From JAWVFM01 sp963771655 (lineage in GTDB: Bacteria > Actinomycetota > Thermoleophilia > Solirubrobacterales > 70-9), in assembly GCA_963771655.1 (NCBI GenBank), contig CAVYUG010000002.1, positions 1-64,000 of the forward strand: 64,000 bases of DNA, read 5' to 3'. Numbering within the stretch: the first letter of the stretch is position 1; every line of letters begins with the position of its first letter. This document shows positions 45,571 to 54,676 of the stretch, piece after piece. The position numbers and the translations under genes were made by a program. A model generated the notes under the pieces. It had not been told where the DNA came from and searched no databases. It saw nothing but the letters and a program-made list of their open reading frames with translations.

Positions 45571-46793
45571 AAGCCTGCCGTCCCGTTCGGGGTGCCAAGG
45601 CCGGTCGGCCCGTCGTAGCCGGCGCCGGCGGTGCACAGGTAGCTGCCGCCGCAGCTCCCGTTGCTGCCGCTCGTGATGTCGAACAGTCCCGACGCATGAG
45701 CGTATGGATAGGAGCCGTAGTTCACCGACCCCGCATTGCCGGCCAGGGCGTAGACGGAGGCGATGATCGGCGACGATGCACTGGTGCCGCCGACGACGCC
45801 CCAGCCCTTGAAGCACTGCCCGAGGAGCTGGCCGATGACGTTGCAGTTCGAGTCATAGACATTGACTCCCGTGTTCGGGTCGGCGACCGCCGAGACGTCG
45901 GCGACCGTGCGGGCGGAACATCCGGCGTCGGCCTGCCACGACGGCTTCGCCTCGTTGGCCGAGCAGCCGCTGCCGGCGCCGCTCCAGGCGCTCTCGGTCC
46001 ATCCGCGGGCGTTCGACGCTCGGTCGAGCGTCGTGCCCCCGACCGCGGTCACGTAGGGCGAGGCGGCGGGGTACTCGACGCCGTAGCCGGCGTCGCCCGA
46101 TGAGACGGTGATCGCGACGCCGGGGTGGTTGAAGTGCGCGTTGCTCGACGGGTCCGAGCTGGACTCCGCGGCGCCGTAGCTGTTCGAGATCGCGTTGGCG
46201 CCAAGCCGAGCCGCCGTGTCCTCGGCCGCGTAGAGGTTCGCGCTCGAGTTGGAGCGCGCCTCGACGAGCAGGATGTGGCAGCTCGGGCAGGTGGCCGAGA
46301 CCATGTCGAGGTCGAGGCTGATCTCGAGCCCCCAGCCCTGGTTGTTCGCCGGGTAGGAGCCCTGGACGCCGGTCTGGTTCACCTTCTTGAAGCACCCGTT
46401 GGCCGTCGTGCACGGCGGCAGCCCGTAAGTCGAGCGATAGCTGGCGAGGTCGGCCTCGGCCGTCTTGTCGTCGTAGGCATCGACGATGGCCACGGTCTGG
46501 CCGGAGCCGGCGCTGCCGGACGGAAGCTTGTAGGCGCTCTGGATGTCGCTCGGCTCGTAGCCCGCGGCCGGCTGCGCCGCCGCGAGCGGCACGCGCTTCA
46601 GGTTCGCGAGCAGCTTGAGGTCGCAATGCGATTCACCGGCGGTCGCGCCGAGCGCGCAGGCGCCGGGAATGACGGTGTGGGGCGGCAGGCTCAGGGCGCC
46701 GGCCGCGGCCGGCGTGAGCGCGACGAGCGCGGTCGAGGCCGCCACGCAGGCGAGGGCGAACGCGGAGCGAAAGCGTGAACGCAAGAGGTCCAA
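45567..46793 (-). CDS. Secreted S53-family (sedolisin/kumamolisin-like) serine-carboxyl peptidase
   Basis: The 408-residue product has a signal peptide (residues 1-33) and then the S53 catalytic domain directly. The Glu/Asp pair is in WGLEISLDLDM near residue 155, the oxyanion Asp lies in the SSGDAGYG region near 228, and the nucleophile is in GGTSASSP near 336. The long N-terminal pro-kumamolisin domain of most sedolisins is absent; only a short Cys-containing segment (CALGATAGESHCDLK) precedes the core. Eight or more Cys suggest disulfides in the extracellular protein. The start is a TTG at 46793; TTG 46784 behind GGAAAGG is an alternative. Confidence 0.88.
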   Translation of the reverse strand: MDLLRSRFRSAFALACVAASTALVALTPAAAGALSLPPHTVIPGACALGATAGESHCDLKLLANLKRVPLAAAQPAAGYEPSDIQSAYKLPSGSAGSGQTVAIVDAYDDKTAEADLASYRSTYGLPPCTTANGCFKKVNQTGVQGSYPANNQGWGLEISLDLDMVSATCPSCHILLVEARSNSSANLYAAEDTAARLGANAISNSYGAAESSSDPSSNAHFNHPGVAITVSSGDAGYGVEYPAASPYVTAVGGTTLDRASNARGWTESAWSGAGSGCSANEAKPSWQADAGCSARTVADVSAVADPNTGVNVYDSNCNVIGQLLGQCFKGWGVVGGTSASSPIIASVYALAGNAGSVNYGSYPYAHASGLFDITSGSNGSCGGSYLCTAGAGYDGPTGLGTPNGTAGF

Positions 46794-46888
46794 CCTTTCC
46801 TGGCCGCCGAGCGCGGCCTCCTAGGCCGGCTTCATGCCCTACATCCCAGCCGGCCATCCCAAGCCGACCACAGCGGGCGGGCACGTTA

Positions 46889-48685
46889 CTACTTCGCGTA
46901 GAGCTTCTCGAAGTGGTCGGCGTAGTCGTCGTAGACGACGTTGCGCTTCAGCTTCAGCGTCGGAGTGAGGTGACCCTCCTCCTGGGAGAAGTCGTGGTCG
47001 AGCAACTCGAAGCGCTTGATCTGCTCGACCTGGGCGTAGCGCGCATTGGCGCGGTCGAGCTCACCCTGGATCAGCTCATGGACCTCCTCGCTCCTCGCGA
47101 GCTCTGCGAGGTCCGTCGGCAGGCCCTGTTCGGAGGCCCACGGAACGATCTCCTCGGGGTCGAGGGTGATGAGCGCCACCGGATATGGCTTGCGGTCGCC
47201 ATACATCACGGCGCGCGAGATCCACCGCGACTGCTGCAGGTCGTTCTCCAGGTTCGCCGGCGTGAGGTTCTTGCCACCGGCCGTGATGATGATGTCCTTG
47301 GCGCGGCCGGTGATCGTCACGAAGCCCTCGTCGTCGATCTCGCCGAGGTCGCCCGTGCGGAACCAACCGTCCGCGGTGAACGCCTCCTTCGTGGCCTCCG
47401 GGTTGCGCCAGTACTCGCGGAAGACGTTCGGCCCCTTCACCTGGAGCTCGCCCTCGTCCGAAGCCCTCACCTCGACGCCGGGAAGCGGGTGGCCGATCGT
47501 TCCGAACTTCACGTTCTCGCGGCGGACGAGACAGCCGACGCCGCTCGTCTCCGTCAGCCCCCAGCCCTCGAGCACCGGGACTCCGGCCGCGTAGAAGAAC
47601 TCGAGGATCTCCGGTGCAATCGGGGCGGCGCCCGAGACCGCAAGCCGCACCCGCCCCCCGAAGAGCTCGCGCACCGGCTTGAAGATCACCGCGTCCGCCT
47701 TCTCGAGCTGCTCGCGCATCTCGGCGGGCACCTCTTCACCGCGCGCCTCCCGCGAGCGCACCTCCACGCCGAGCTTCACGGCCCGCTCGAACTGCTCGCG
47801 CTCGGAGTCGGAGGCCTTGGACAGCGCCGTGGTCGCAAGCGTGTAGAGCTTCTCGAAGATGCGGGGGACCGAGGGCAGATAGGTCGGCCTCGCCTCGCCG
47901 AGCTCCTCGATGATCTTGCGGGTGTCGCCACCGAAGAACGAGATCGCGGCGCCCACCTCGATCGCACCGAGCTGCGTGATCATCGCGAAGACGTGAGCAA
48001 GGGGGAGATAGAGGTACGCCTCGTCGTCCTCCTCGGAGATCAGGTCGAGCTCGCGGGTGATCCGGCAGACGGCGGCGGCGTTGCCGTGGGTGATGACGCA
48101 CCCCTTCGGGGGACCGGTTGTCCCCGAGGTGTAGACGAAGGTGTAGGCATCGTCGGCCTCGATCGCCGACGTCCGCCGCTCGAGCTCGCCGGCATCGCCT
48201 CCGGCGCCACGCTCGCGCAGCTCGTCGAGCGTGATCGCCCCGTCGGCCGGCTCGATCGCAATCAGGTGCTCGAGTGAGGGCAGCTCGTCGCGGACCTTCT
48301 CGATCTTCGCGAGCTGGTCGGCGTCCTCGCAGACGATCGCCCGGGCCTCGGCGTTGCCGGCCACCCACTCGCACTCCTCGGGGGAGTTCGTCGGGTAGAC
48401 GGGGACCACCACGCCACCGGCGCGAGAGATCGCGAGGCTCGAGTAGGTCCACTCGGGCCGGGTGTTGGCGAGCACGCATACGCGGTCACCCGCCTCGATG
48501 CCCAGGTCCACCAGTCCGAGGGCCAACTCGTCGACGATCTTCGCGAGCTGCTCGAAGCTGACCGACTGCCGCTCGCCGTCGCGGCGATAGCGGATGGCGG
48601 CTCGCGAGCCGTATTCGGCTGCCGCCCGCTCCGCCAGGGTGCCGATGTTGGGCGCGGTCCCGGTGGTCGCGGCCTCGGCTCCCAC
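46889..48685 (-). CDS. fadD: Long-chain fatty acid-CoA ligase (AMP-forming)
   Basis: The 598-residue adenylate-forming enzyme has the P-loop YTSGTTGPPKG near residue 185, LPLAHVFAM near 230, the adenine motif GWGLTETSG near 390, DGWFRTGDLGEID near 440 and the C-terminal Lys loop GRAKDIIITAGGKNLTPANLE near 465. It resembles the long (FadD15/FACL) group. It activates fatty acids to acyl-CoA through an acyl-AMP. GTG 48685 begins 3 bp after the stop of the upstream secreted-protein gene. An enoyl-CoA hydratase lies 1.2 kb further on, consistent with lipid metabolism. Confidence 0.9.
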   Translation of the reverse strand: MGAEAATTGTAPNIGTLAERAAAEYGSRAAIRYRRDGERQSVSFEQLAKIVDELALGLVDLGIEAGDRVCVLANTRPEWTYSSLAISRAGGVVVPVYPTNSPEECEWVAGNAEARAIVCEDADQLAKIEKVRDELPSLEHLIAIEPADGAITLDELRERGAGGDAGELERRTSAIEADDAYTFVYTSGTTGPPKGCVITHGNAAAVCRITRELDLISEEDDEAYLYLPLAHVFAMITQLGAIEVGAAISFFGGDTRKIIEELGEARPTYLPSVPRIFEKLYTLATTALSKASDSEREQFERAVKLGVEVRSREARGEEVPAEMREQLEKADAVIFKPVRELFGGRVRLAVSGAAPIAPEILEFFYAAGVPVLEGWGLTETSGVGCLVRRENVKFGTIGHPLPGVEVRASDEGELQVKGPNVFREYWRNPEATKEAFTADGWFRTGDLGEIDDEGFVTITGRAKDIIITAGGKNLTPANLENDLQQSRWISRAVMYGDRKPYPVALITLDPEEIVPWASEQGLPTDLAELARSEEVHELIQGELDRANARYAQVEQIKRFELLDHDFSQEEGHLTPTLKLKRNVVYDDYADHFEKLYAK

Positions 48686-48687
48686 GG

Positions 48688-49119
48688 CTAGCCCCGCCTC
48701 GCCGACCAGTCCTCGACGCCGGAGTGGCAGCCGTGCGTGAAGCCCGGCCTGCCGTCGACGTGGATCGCACCGTCGAGCCGGATGGTGCCCTTCGCCCTGC
48801 GGCCGGCCTTTCGCAGCTCGCCGTTGATCCTGATCGTGCCGCCCTGCGAGTTCCGGCCGCGGATCTTGAACTCGCCGTGGCGGACCGGCCTCGTGAAGCT
48901 GAGGTTGCCGGTCGCACGCTCGTGCTTGCGGCCGCACTTGAGGCTCACGTGCTGGAAGTCGAACTTGTTGACGCGCTTATGCCCGTTCGATGACTTGATC
49001 CGCAGCTGGACCTTGCCGCCGCCGTCGACGGTGCCGGAGTAGTCGGTGGACGCCGCGATCGCGACGCCCGCGCCAACGGCCATCAGGGCGACGATTGCGA
49101 TCGGCAGTGCCCGCCTCAC
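48688..49119 (-). CDS. Secreted protein of unknown function
   Basis: The 143-residue product has a signal peptide (residues 1-22, ALMAVGAGVAIAAS). A beta-rich mature part follows, with STDYSGTVDGGGKVQLRIKSS, FQHVSLKCGRKHERATGNLSF and GGTIRINGELRKAGRRAKGTIRLDGAIHV, ending with a Cys near residue 131. It is strongly basic. The repeated strand pattern suggests a small beta-sandwich or barrel. It is coupled to the fadD gene (3 bp apart). No family recognised. Confidence 0.7.
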   Translation of the reverse strand: MRRALPIAIVALMAVGAGVAIAASTDYSGTVDGGGKVQLRIKSSNGHKRVNKFDFQHVSLKCGRKHERATGNLSFTRPVRHGEFKIRGRNSQGGTIRINGELRKAGRRAKGTIRLDGAIHVDGRPGFTHGCHSGVEDWSARRG

Positions 49120-49241
49120 CGCGCAAATCCTACGGGCTCAAAGCTGAGCGCGGATCGAGCTCGGCCGTCCTGTCGCGTCCCGCGTCGAGTGATAGCGTGA
49201 CGGCGGTACAGGTGGGCTTCGAGTCGAGGAGGGTGCGGACC

Positions 49242-49883
49242 ATGTCGAAGAAGGGGATCTGGCTTGCTCTGGCGGCCGGACTGTTGGCACTTGCCTTCGC
49301 GATTCCGGCCGGAAGCACCGCGGCGCCGGGGGCGAAGGCGGGGAAGGGCTGTAAGACCTTCAAGGTTCTGCACAACGACCGGATCGGCGCTGCCGTCCTT
49401 CCCGCGGGGACCTACGCGATCAAGGGTCGTAAGGGTCTCAACTGCAGGAAGACGATCGCCCTATTCAGCCGGTTCCTCCAGGACTACGACGGGGTCCTCC
49501 CGCACCAGTGGGTGGCGATCCCCCAGGGCCGCGGAAAGGCGCTCTTCCACCGGCCCGGCAAGCAGTTCCGCGTCAAGCTCTTGGGCAACGCCGGCGGCGG
49601 CAATTCTCTCGGAGGCTCGCTCGGCCACCTGTGCCCGGGCAACTTCCACGTGCTCCACAACGACCGGATCGGGCCGCTCTTCTTCCCGGCCGGCTACTAC
49701 CAGATCTACATTCCGCGCCACGCGATCCTGGGCTGCGGCAAGGCCGCGAACAAGTTCGCGAGCTTCCTGCAGCGCCCCGACGGCAGCCTGCCGAAGAGCT
49801 GGAAGTCGCTCCCGAACCGGGCCGTCTTCTACAGGGCGATCAACCCGCGGCAGCGGCGCTTCCGGATCGACCCGGGCACGTAG
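49242..49883 (+). CDS. Secreted protein with an internal duplication
   Basis: The 213-residue product has a signal peptide (residues 1-28) and two tandem domains of about 80 residues. Each starts with a Cys followed by VLHNDRIG (near residues 45 and 139), then LPAGTYAIKG or FPAGYYQIYI, a second Cys (LNCRKT / LGCGKA), FLQ, a Trp (HQW / KSW), and a closing strand RFRI-like. Each half probably holds one disulfide. Function unknown. GAGGAGG lies 9 bp before ATG 49242. Confidence 0.75.
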   Translation: MSKKGIWLALAAGLLALAFAIPAGSTAAPGAKAGKGCKTFKVLHNDRIGAAVLPAGTYAIKGRKGLNCRKTIALFSRFLQDYDGVLPHQWVAIPQGRGKALFHRPGKQFRVKLLGNAGGGNSLGGSLGHLCPGNFHVLHNDRIGPLFFPAGYYQIYIPRHAILGCGKAANKFASFLQRPDGSLPKSWKSLPNRAVFYRAINPRQRRFRIDPGT

Positions 49884-49912
49884 CTTCGCCGAACGCGACG
49901 GTCTGGACGGGC

Positions 49913-50683
49913 CTAGCGGCCCTTCCAGACCGGATCGCGCTTCTCGGCGAACGCCTGCGCGCCCTCGCGGGCGTCCTCGCTCGCGAAGACCGGACCTGAG
50001 ATCTCGCCCTGGCGCTGCCAGAACTCCTCCTCCGGCCAGGCCTCCGACGAGGCGAGGATCCTCTTCGTCGCCGCGAGCGCGAGCGGGCCGTTCGCGGCTA
50101 TGCGATCCGCCAGCTCGAGGGCGGCGTCGAGCGCGCCGCCCTCGTCGGCAAGGACGTTGACCAGACCGAGCCCCTTCGCGCGCTCGGCGTCGATCGGGTC
50201 GCCGGTGAGGGCCAGCTCCATCGCGAGCCCGTAGGGAAGGCGGCGCGGCAGGCGAAGGAGAGCGCCGCCGGCGGCCACCAGCGAGCGCTTCACCTCCGGG
50301 ATTCCGAATCGGGCGCCGCGCGCGGCGACGATCAGGTCGCATGCCAGCGCGATCTCACAGCCCCCGGCCACGGCGAAGCCCTCGACGGCCGCGATCAGCG
50401 GCTTGTCGGGCGGGCGCTGGACGATGCCGGCGAAGCCCCGGTCGCCGTACCAGGCGCTCTCGCCGGCGACGAACGCCTTGAGGTCCATTCCGGAAGAGAA
50501 CCCCTTGCCGGCTCCGGTGATGACTCCGACCGAGAGCTCGACGGTGCCGTCGAGCTCGTCGAGCGCCTTGCCGAGACCCTCGGCGAGCGCGGCGTTCACC
50601 GCGTTCCGCGCATCGGGCCGGTTGAGGGTGACGACGAGTACCGCGCCACGGCGCTCGGTGAGGACGGCTGCTTCGTCGCTCAT
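49913..50683 (-). CDS. Enoyl-CoA hydratase/isomerase family protein
   Basis: The 256-residue crotonase-fold protein has NRPDARNAVNAAL near residue 22, FSSGMDLKAFVAG near 62 (oxyanion region), the second oxyanion segment AAVEGFAVAGGCEIALACDLIVAA near 100, and FGIPEVKRSL near 128. The Glu in GIPEVKR is the position of a hydratase acid; the usual first Glu (GADIKE region) is replaced by MDLKAF, so the exact reaction is uncertain. It probably acts in beta-oxidation or a related acyl-CoA pathway. Confidence 0.88.
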   Translation of the reverse strand: MSDEAAVLTERRGAVLVVTLNRPDARNAVNAALAEGLGKALDELDGTVELSVGVITGAGKGFSSGMDLKAFVAGESAWYGDRGFAGIVQRPPDKPLIAAVEGFAVAGGCEIALACDLIVAARGARFGIPEVKRSLVAAGGALLRLPRRLPYGLAMELALTGDPIDAERAKGLGLVNVLADEGGALDAALELADRIAANGPLALAATKRILASSEAWPEEEFWQRQGEISGPVFASEDAREGAQAFAEKRDPVWKGR

Positions 50684-50751
50684 CGTGACCGAAGCATTTC
50701 AAGTTCGGCCGGGTTATAGGATCACCGCCCGAGTTCAAGGAGGAACTCCCT

Positions 50752-51975
50752 TTGAAGCCGCCCACCCGCCAACCTCACCCTCTCCGCTGGGCCGTCGCCT
50801 GCGTCGTCGTCGCGTTTATCGCCGGCGCGCTCGGGCAGGTCGCGACCGCGGCCGCACGCGCGAAGGTGCCCACGGGCCCTGGCGGCGTCGGCTTTTACAA
50901 GCCGCCGAAGGACCTGCCACGTGCTCATGGCAAGCTGATCTGGGATCGCAAGGCGGGCGGCCTCGTCCCGCTCTCGGGGGCTTCCTCCACCAAGCTCGTC
51001 CTTTACACCTCTCGCACGCCGCAAGGAAAGGACGTGGCGGTGTCGGGCTCGGTCAGCATCCCGAAGGGCGACCCGCCGTCCGGCGGCTGGCCCGTGATCA
51101 CCTACGCGCACGGGACCACCGGCACGGCCGACGTCTGCGCGCCCTCGCGCATCGCCAACGGCGGTCTCGCCAACGACTACGTCACCTACATCAACCCCGA
51201 GCTCAACGACTGGCTCAAGGCCGGCTACGCCGTCGTCCGCACCGACTACCAGGGCCTCGGAACGCCAGGCACGCACACCTTCCTCATCGGCACCGCGGAG
51301 GGCCGCAGCGTCCTTGACATCGTCCGCGCGGCCCGCCAACTCGACCCGGACATCGGCAAGCGCTACCTGATCGCGGGCCACTCGCAGGGCGGCCACGCGG
51401 CGCTCTTCGCGGCCGGCGCCGCCGCGAAGTACACGCCAGACATCAAGCTCCGCGGCACGGTCGCGTACGCGCCTGCGTCGCACATCCGCGACGAGGCGAA
51501 CGCCCTGCCACTCCTCACCTCGCCGAGCCCGCTCTCCGCGCTCGCCGCGCTCATCGTCGAGGGCGCAGCCGCGGACAACTCGAAGGTCGACATCCCGAAG
51601 CTCCTCTCCGACCCCGCGCTTGCCCTCTATCCGCAGGTCAAGAAGGTCTGCGAGCCGCAGCTCGCCGCCTCCAACAGCTTCGGTGGCCTCGCGCCGGCCG
51701 ACCTTCTTCGAGAGGGCGCGAACACCGGATTCCTCTTCAAGGTGTTGTCCGAGAACAATCCGGCGGTGGCGACGAAGGCGCCGATCTTCATGGCGCAGGG
51801 TGACGCCGACCAGACCGTGTTCCCGGACTTCACCACGCAGCTCAACCAGGAGCTGGTCGCCAAGGGCGACGACGTCGACTACAGGCTGTACCCCGGCGTC
51901 GACCACTCGGGGATCGTGGTCTCCGCGGAGGCCGACGCGCTGGCGTTCTTCGAGCAGCGTTTGCCGACCGGGTGA
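50752..51975 (+). CDS. Secreted lipase-like alpha/beta hydrolase
   Basis: The 407-residue protein has an N-terminal signal or anchor helix (WAVACVVVAFIAGALGQVATA). The fungal-type secretory lipase (LIP) pattern follows: VITYAHGTTGTADVCAPS near residue 118, AGYAVVRTDYQGLGTPG near 160, nucleophile GHSQGGHAALF near 208, Asp in MAQGDADQTV near 348 and His in YPGVDHSGIV near 381. It should hydrolyse acylglycerols or esters outside the cell. The TTG at 50752 has AAGGAGG 8 bp upstream. The next gene overlaps by 4 bp. Confidence 0.88.
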   Translation: MKPPTRQPHPLRWAVACVVVAFIAGALGQVATAAARAKVPTGPGGVGFYKPPKDLPRAHGKLIWDRKAGGLVPLSGASSTKLVLYTSRTPQGKDVAVSGSVSIPKGDPPSGGWPVITYAHGTTGTADVCAPSRIANGGLANDYVTYINPELNDWLKAGYAVVRTDYQGLGTPGTHTFLIGTAEGRSVLDIVRAARQLDPDIGKRYLIAGHSQGGHAALFAAGAAAKYTPDIKLRGTVAYAPASHIRDEANALPLLTSPSPLSALAALIVEGAAADNSKVDIPKLLSDPALALYPQVKKVCEPQLAASNSFGGLAPADLLREGANTGFLFKVLSENNPAVATKAPIFMAQGDADQTVFPDFTTQLNQELVAKGDDVDYRLYPGVDHSGIVVSAEADALAFFEQRLPTG

Positions 51976-52859
51976 CGATCGAGCCCAGTCTGCGGGTTGC
52001 CTCTGAGGGCGGCCGCATGCTCGACGTCGCCGCGGCGGGCCCTGACGACGGGACCCTCGTTCTGCTGCACGACGGCACCCCGACGGCGGGGCATCTCTTC
52101 GAGCCGCTGGTCCGGGCCGGGGCCGAGCGGGGGCTCCGCCACGCGAGCTACGCGCGGCCCGGCTATCGGGGCTCGGACCGCAACGCGGGTCGGAGCGTCG
52201 CCGACTGCATTCCCGATGTCGTCGCCGTCGCCGATTCGCTCGGGGCTGACCGCTTCCACGTTCTCGGCTGGTCGGGTGGTGGCCCGCACTGCCTCGCCAC
52301 GGCGGCGCTCCTGCCCGACCGCGTCCTCTCGGCGGCGACGATCGGCGGCGTGGCGCCGGCCGACGCAGAGGGGCTCGACTGGACGGGCGGCATGGGCGAG
52401 GAGAACGTCGCCGAGTTCGGAGCCGCGAGGGCCGGGGAGCCGGAGCTGCGGGCGTTCCTCGAAGCGATGGCGGCCGATCTCGCCGAGGTGAGCGGCGAGG
52501 AGCTCCACCGCGAGCTCGGCGGCCTCGTCTCGGAGGTCGACCGCCGCGCATTGACCGGCGACTTCGCCGACCACATGGCGGCGACCTTCCGGGCGGCTGT
52601 GAGCGGCGGGATCTGGGGCTGGTTCGACGACGACGTGGCGTTCGTGGGCGACTGGGGCTTCGACCTCGGAGCGATCGAGGCGCCGGTCGCCATCTGGCAG
52701 GGTGGGGAGGACCGGTTCGTCCCGTTCGCCCACGGCGAGTGGCTCGCCGCGCACGTAAGTGGGGCGGACGCGCACCTGGTCGAAGGCGGGGGCCACCTCT
52801 CGCTCGGCGTCGGCGGCTACGGCGAGCTGCTCGACGCGCTCACCGGCGCAGCGCGCTGA
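51972..52859 (+). CDS. Alpha/beta hydrolase
   Basis: The 295-residue cytoplasmic alpha/beta hydrolase has LVLLHDGTPTAGHLFEPL (oxyanion HDG), ARPGYRGSDRNAGR near residue 58, nucleophile GWSGGGPHCLA near 97, Asp in WQGGEDRFVPFAHG near 243 and His in VEGGGHLSLG near 270. GTG 51972 overlaps the lipase stop, so the pair is translationally coupled. Substrate unknown. Confidence 0.88.
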   Translation: MTIEPSLRVASEGGRMLDVAAAGPDDGTLVLLHDGTPTAGHLFEPLVRAGAERGLRHASYARPGYRGSDRNAGRSVADCIPDVVAVADSLGADRFHVLGWSGGGPHCLATAALLPDRVLSAATIGGVAPADAEGLDWTGGMGEENVAEFGAARAGEPELRAFLEAMAADLAEVSGEELHRELGGLVSEVDRRALTGDFADHMAATFRAAVSGGIWGWFDDDVAFVGDWGFDLGAIEAPVAIWQGGEDRFVPFAHGEWLAAHVSGADAHLVEGGGHLSLGVGGYGELLDALTGAAR

Positions 52860-52881
52860 ACTGGCAGCTGTCGGCCCACGG

Positions 52882-53676
52882 TCAGAGCGTCGTGCGCGCA
52901 GCGAGGCGGTCGACTGACTCCGGGTCGTGAGATGGAAGGAAGACGGTGGGGTGGCTCGAGGCGTGATCGCGGATGCGGTCGATCGTGGCAACCGTGACCG
53001 CGGGCTTCGGGCTTACCGCGTCGGGGCGCCGGGCGTGCAGCTGCTCCACCGAGTCGGTCGCGTCGCCCGCGATGAGCACGTGGTTGCCCTCGTCGTCGAT
53101 GCAGATCACCGAGACGTGGCCCGGCGTGTGACCCGGCGTGGCCACGGCCACGATGCGGCCGTCTTCGCTCAGCGGCCTGCTTGCGGCGAAGGCGCCGAAG
53201 GGGCCGCCGTCGAGGTCCATCGGCTCGAACCGCACGCCGGCGGGAATCGGCTGGCGCAGCACTCGCTGGAAGAAGCGGGCCATCGCGGTGCGGGCGTAGG
53301 CGATCTCGTCGGCGGTCACGAGCACTGGCGCGTTCCCGAGGTGCGCCGCTCCGTCCATGTGGTCGCCGTGCATATGCGTGATCACGACCGTATCGAGGTC
53401 GGCGGGCTCGAGGCCGATCGTCGCGAGCGCGGCGGGGAGCTCGTCGCCCGGGGTGACGTCGAACTTCGCGAAGGGGATGTCCTTGACCGCGGCGGTCTCC
53501 CCCGTGTCGACGAGGATAAGCCGGTCCTCGTGCTCGACGACCCAGACGTGGATCGGCATCGGGTCGGAGAACGGGCCCGGCGTGAAGAGGCTGAGTTGCC
53601 TGCGCACGCCTGAGCGCGCGTGCAGGAACGAGTCCTTCAGCCGCACCGTTCCGGTGCCGAGCGCGTGGATCTTCAC
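52882..53676 (-). CDS. Metallo-beta-lactamase-fold hydrolase, AHL-lactonase type
   Basis: The 264-residue protein has the metal motif VVITHMHGDHMDGAAHL near residue 100 (HxHxDH), GHTPGHVSV near 168 (third His), AGDATDSVEQL near 188 and LPSHDPESV near 250. IHVWVVEHEDRLILVDTGE in the N-terminal half is typical of the AttM/AiiA-like N-acylhomoserine lactonase family, though the same fold covers other esters and lactones. ATG 53676 overlaps the stop of the DHFR-like gene upstream by 4 bp. Confidence 0.85.
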   Translation of the reverse strand: MKIHALGTGTVRLKDSFLHARSGVRRQLSLFTPGPFSDPMPIHVWVVEHEDRLILVDTGETAAVKDIPFAKFDVTPGDELPAALATIGLEPADLDTVVITHMHGDHMDGAAHLGNAPVLVTADEIAYARTAMARFFQRVLRQPIPAGVRFEPMDLDGGPFGAFAASRPLSEDGRIVAVATPGHTPGHVSVICIDDEGNHVLIAGDATDSVEQLHARRPDAVSPKPAVTVATIDRIRDHASSHPTVFLPSHDPESVDRLAARTTL

Positions 53677-54218
53677 GCCGGCCCGTAGGCGAGATGGACG
53701 ACCTGGCTGTCGTAGGCCTCCGAGCCGAGCAGCGCCAGCTTCGTCCCCGGGTCGCCATCCTGGAAGAGCCGCAGGCCGGCCCCGAGCGTCAGGGGGAATA
53801 CGAACAGATGCAGCTCGTCCAAGAGGCCATCCGCAACCAGGGCCCGCACGAGCGTCGCGCTCCCGCTCACATAGATGTCTCCGCCGACGCGGTCCTTGAG
53901 GGACTGGATCGTGCCCGGGTCGTAGGGGCCGAGGATCGTCGAGTTGTTCCAGTCGGCGCTCTCGAGCGTCGACGTGACCACGTACTTCGGCGTCTCGTTG
54001 AAGAACGGCGCGCCGGGGTCATCCTCGGCCGTGCGGGTCGACCAGGCAGGGTAGAACTGCTCATACGTGCGGCGCCCGAGCAGGATCGCGCCATTCGGAT
54101 CGGTCATCTCGCTGATCGCCTCGGCCATCTTCGGGTCGAACGGGTAGTCGAACGTCCACGATGGGGTCTCGACGACGCCGTCGAGAGTGATGAATTCGTG
54201 TGCGCCGATCGTGCCCAT
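53673..54218 (-). CDS. Dihydrofolate reductase/RibD C-terminal family protein
   Basis: The 181-residue product has EFITLDGVVETP at the N-terminus, AILLGRRTYEQFYPAW near residue 45, KYVVTSTLESADWNNSTIL near 78 and the cofactor-binding IYVSGSATLVRALVADGLLDELHL near 115. It is a stand-alone RibD_C-like reductase of unknown substrate, of a different subgroup from the protein at 7069-7674. It precedes the lactonase gene with a 4-bp overlap (operon). Confidence 0.88.
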   Translation of the reverse strand: MGTIGAHEFITLDGVVETPSWTFDYPFDPKMAEAISEMTDPNGAILLGRRTYEQFYPAWSTRTAEDDPGAPFFNETPKYVVTSTLESADWNNSTILGPYDPGTIQSLKDRVGGDIYVSGSATLVRALVADGLLDELHLFVFPLTLGAGLRLFQDGDPGTKLALLGSEAYDSQVVHLAYGPA

Positions 54219-54382
54219 GTACCAACCTCCAATCAGGCGCAGACGGCCAGCGTCTTTAAGCGGCGGGTCGTGTCGGTGCGGTTGTACCGCTCACGAGCGC
54301 GTTCGCCGGTGCGCGTCAAGCTGAGCACGCGCCGACCCTACCGCTCCCTCCGCCAACCCGCGCGTCGTGGGACACTGACCAG

Positions 54383-54670
54383 GTGAACGACGCCCAGGTC
54401 TGCTCCCACCTCGACACGATCACCGTCGCCGAGCTGCCGGCCGACGTTCCGGGCTGCGAGGAGTGCCTGAAGACGGGTGGACGGTGGGTGCACCTGAGGA
54501 TGTGCCAGAGCTGCGGCCACATCGGGTGCTGCGACCAGTCACCCGGGCGCCACGCCACCGGCCATTTCAACGAGACAGGGCATCCGATCATCCGCTCCGC
54601 CCAGCCGGACGAGGATTGGAGCTGGTGCTACGTGGACGAGGTGGGCTTCGTGCTTGGGCCGGGCGCCTGA
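54383..54670 (+). CDS. UBP-type zinc finger protein 1
   Basis: The 95-residue product is a single ZnF-UBP domain. Zinc ligands are visible as CSHLDTI near residue 7, GCEECLKTG near 24, RMCQSCGHIGCC near 40 and the His residues in GRHATGHFNETGHP near 55. WSWCYVDE near 80 holds the Trp and Tyr that in eukaryotic UBP fingers grip a C-terminal Gly-Gly. Bacterial members are of unknown function. GTG start. It converges with the NTF2-like cluster, whose last gene ends 6 bp away. Confidence 0.85.
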   Translation: MNDAQVCSHLDTITVAELPADVPGCEECLKTGGRWVHLRMCQSCGHIGCCDQSPGRHATGHFNETGHPIIRSAQPDEDWSWCYVDEVGFVLGPGA

Positions 54671-54676
54671 GGCGCC

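Noticed and set aside
50722..52551. Minus-strand frame of 609 codons opposite the two hydrolases
   Set aside because: Arg/Gly-rich shadow; both plus-strand genes have full catalytic triads.
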